Source of the DNA: Lentzea indica
Lineage (GTDB): Bacteria > Actinomycetota > Actinomycetes > Mycobacteriales > Pseudonocardiaceae
Reading direction: 5' to 3'
Assembly (NCBI RefSeq): GCF_012184385.1
Contig: NZ_VSRL01000062.1
Location: 1 to 39,501, forward strand
DNA: 39,501 bases
Translations under genes and position numbers: made by a program
Shown here: one piece after another, positions 38,399 to 39,501 of the stretch
Position numbering within the stretch: the stretch's first letter is position 1
How the letters are laid out: every line of letters begins with the position of its first letter
The notes under the pieces: model-generated
Told to the model about the DNA's origin: nothing
The model's database searches: none
Seen by the model: only the letters and a program-made list of their open reading frames with translations

Positions 38399-39501
38399 GA
38401 TCGTGATCGCCCTGGCCGCCGCCAGCGCCGTGGTCTTCCTCGGCGCGGCCGGCATCGCGCTCGGCGGCACGACTCCCGACGGCCACGCCGGGATCACCGC
38501 GGGGACCGCGGGATGCGGCAAGCCACCGGCGCTGAACAGCGGCCAGCACACGATCAACAGCGGCGGCCAGAACCGCTCGTTCATCCTGCGGCTGCCTCCC
38601 AACTACGACAGCAACCGCCAGTACCGGCTGTTCTTCGGCTTCCACTGGAACGGCGGCACGGGCAACGACGTCGACTCCGGCGGATCCGACGGGTACAACT
38701 GGTCGTACTACGGCCTGCGGCGGCTCTCCGACCAGGCGAACAACGGCACGATCTTCGTCGCCCCGCAGGGCAACGGCAACGGCTGGGCCAACTCCGGCGG
38801 CCAGGACCTGAGGTTCGTCGACGACATGATCAGCCGGATCGACGCCGGGCTGTGCATCGACACCACGCAACGCTTCGCCGGTGGCTTCAGCTACGGAGGC
38901 GGCATGTCGTACGCGCTCGCCTGCGCCCGCGCGAACGTGTTCCGCGCGGTCGTGGTCTACGCGGGTGGGCAGCTCAGCGGCTGCGACGGCGGCAACCAGC
39001 CCATCGGGTACATGGGTATCCACGGCATCAGCGACAACGTCCTCAACATCTCCGCGGGCCGCGGGCTGCGGGACAGGTTCGTGCGCAACAACGGTTGTAC
39101 CGCCCAGAATCCGCGCGAACCGAGTCAGGGCAGCAGGACCCACATCGTCACCGCCTACAGCGGCTGCCGTGAGGGCTATCCCGTGGTGTGGGCCGCGTTC
39201 GACGGCGGGCACACGCCGGGCCCGATCGACGGCGGCGGCGACGGCTGGCGGACTTGGACGTCCGGCGAGGCGTGGAAGTTCATCAGTCAGTTCGCGGGCG
39301 GCGGCGGCCCCACGAGCACCACGACCACGCCCAACCCGACCACGTTCCGGCTGCGTGGCGAGGCCTCCGGCCGTTGCCTCGACGTGAACGGCGGCGGCAC
39401 GACCAACGGCACTCAGATGATCACGTGGGACTGCCACACCAACGCCAACCAGCAGTTCACCCAGAACGGACAAGCGCTGCAGGTGACGGGCAAGTGCCTG
39501 G
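38385..39501 (+). CDS. Secreted CE1-type esterase with RICIN domain (tandem copy 3), cut by the window end
   Basis: Open from ATG 38385 (MSRSRIVIALAAASAVVFLG) to the right edge, at least 372 residues. The signal and most of the esterase domain match copy 1 almost residue for residue (GGFSYGGGMSYALACARANV), but segments such as FGFHW and FVDDMISRID match copy 2 instead. After a short TSTTTTPNPTTF linker the ricin-type domain is nearly base-identical to that of copy 2. It is thus a mosaic. The third lectin repeat and stop are outside the window. Function as for copy 1, with a different carbohydrate-binding module. Confidence 0.9.
   Translation, partial: MSRSRIVIALAAASAVVFLGAAGIALGGTTPDGHAGITAGTAGCGKPPALNSGQHTINSGGQNRSFILRLPPNYDSNRQYRLFFGFHWNGGTGNDVDSGGSDGYNWSYYGLRRLSDQANNGTIFVAPQGNGNGWANSGGQDLRFVDDMISRIDAGLCIDTTQRFAGGFSYGGGMSYALACARANVFRAVVVYAGGQLSGCDGGNQPIGYMGIHGISDNVLNISAGRGLRDRFVRNNGCTAQNPREPSQGSRTHIVTAYSGCREGYPVVWAAFDGGHTPGPIDGGGDGWRTWTSGEAWKFISQFAGGGGPTSTTTTPNPTTFRLRGEASGRCLDVNGGGTTNGTQMITWDCHTNANQQFTQNGQALQVTGKCL

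Overview
The window is high-GC actinomycete DNA. Secreted enzymes with Thr-rich linkers, CBM2 and ricin-type (RICIN/CBM13) modules, an ABC importer without its own ATPase, and TGGGAGCGCTCCCA (CebR-type) operators point to a soil, plant-biomass-degrading member of the Actinomycetia, most likely the Pseudonocardiaceae (inference). Almost the whole window is a lignocellulose/hemicellulose utilisation island: 16 secreted carbohydrate-active enzymes, one ABC sugar importer, five regulators and a few unrelated genes. I see no rRNA, tRNA, CRISPR or insertion-sequence transposase.

Layout. (1) 1-3513, minus: importer operon (binding lipoprotein, two permeases, start of a cytoplasmic glycosidase), divergent from a LacI regulator (3675-4688). 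Palindromes with the core CGAACCGGTTCG flank this promoter and that of the next operon. (2) 5070-8386, plus: GH39-like and GH54 enzymes. (3) 8544-11120, plus: GH9 cellulase behind a CebR-type site. (4) 11039-14875, non-CAZyme interlude: TetR with a divergent secreted duplicated SnoaL-like protein, then AraC with a divergent PhyH-type dioxygenase and an 88-residue partner. (5) 21492-14872, minus: CE3 esterase (frameshifted), GH62, GH27, GH43 and a small secreted protein, preceded upstream by gntR and lacI genes on the same strand. (6) 24099-26474, plus: GH141-like beta-helix enzyme, divergent from gntR. (7) 27964-26540, minus: GH6 cellulase, back to back with (8) 28546 to the right edge, plus: GH10 xylanase, GH43-CBM6, CE1, GH95 and three tandem CE1-type esterases, the last cut by the window end.

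How it works together (inference): cellulases (GH9, GH6), xylanase (GH10), possibly the GH141-like enzyme, and acetyl/feruloyl esterases (CE3, CE1) open the wall. GH62, two GH43s, GH54 and the GH39-like enzyme remove arabinose and xylose units; GH27 and GH95 remove galactose and fucose/L-galactose type side groups. The importer takes up oligosaccharides for the cytoplasmic glycosidase. Three operator types divide control: CGAACCGGTTCG (local LacI 1; importer and arabinosidases), GTTAGCGCTAAC composite sites (perhaps local LacI 2; debranching operon and GH6), and CebR-type sites (regulator not in the window; GH9, GH6 and perhaps GH10). The most notable regulatory structure is a composite operator-promoter module repeated with the same spacing to the -35 box in front of the CE3 operon and GH6. 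Other notable items are two 49-bp covarying palindromes at convergent gene ends, and a mosaic CE1 duplication that carried a scrap of the neighbouring GH95 gene.
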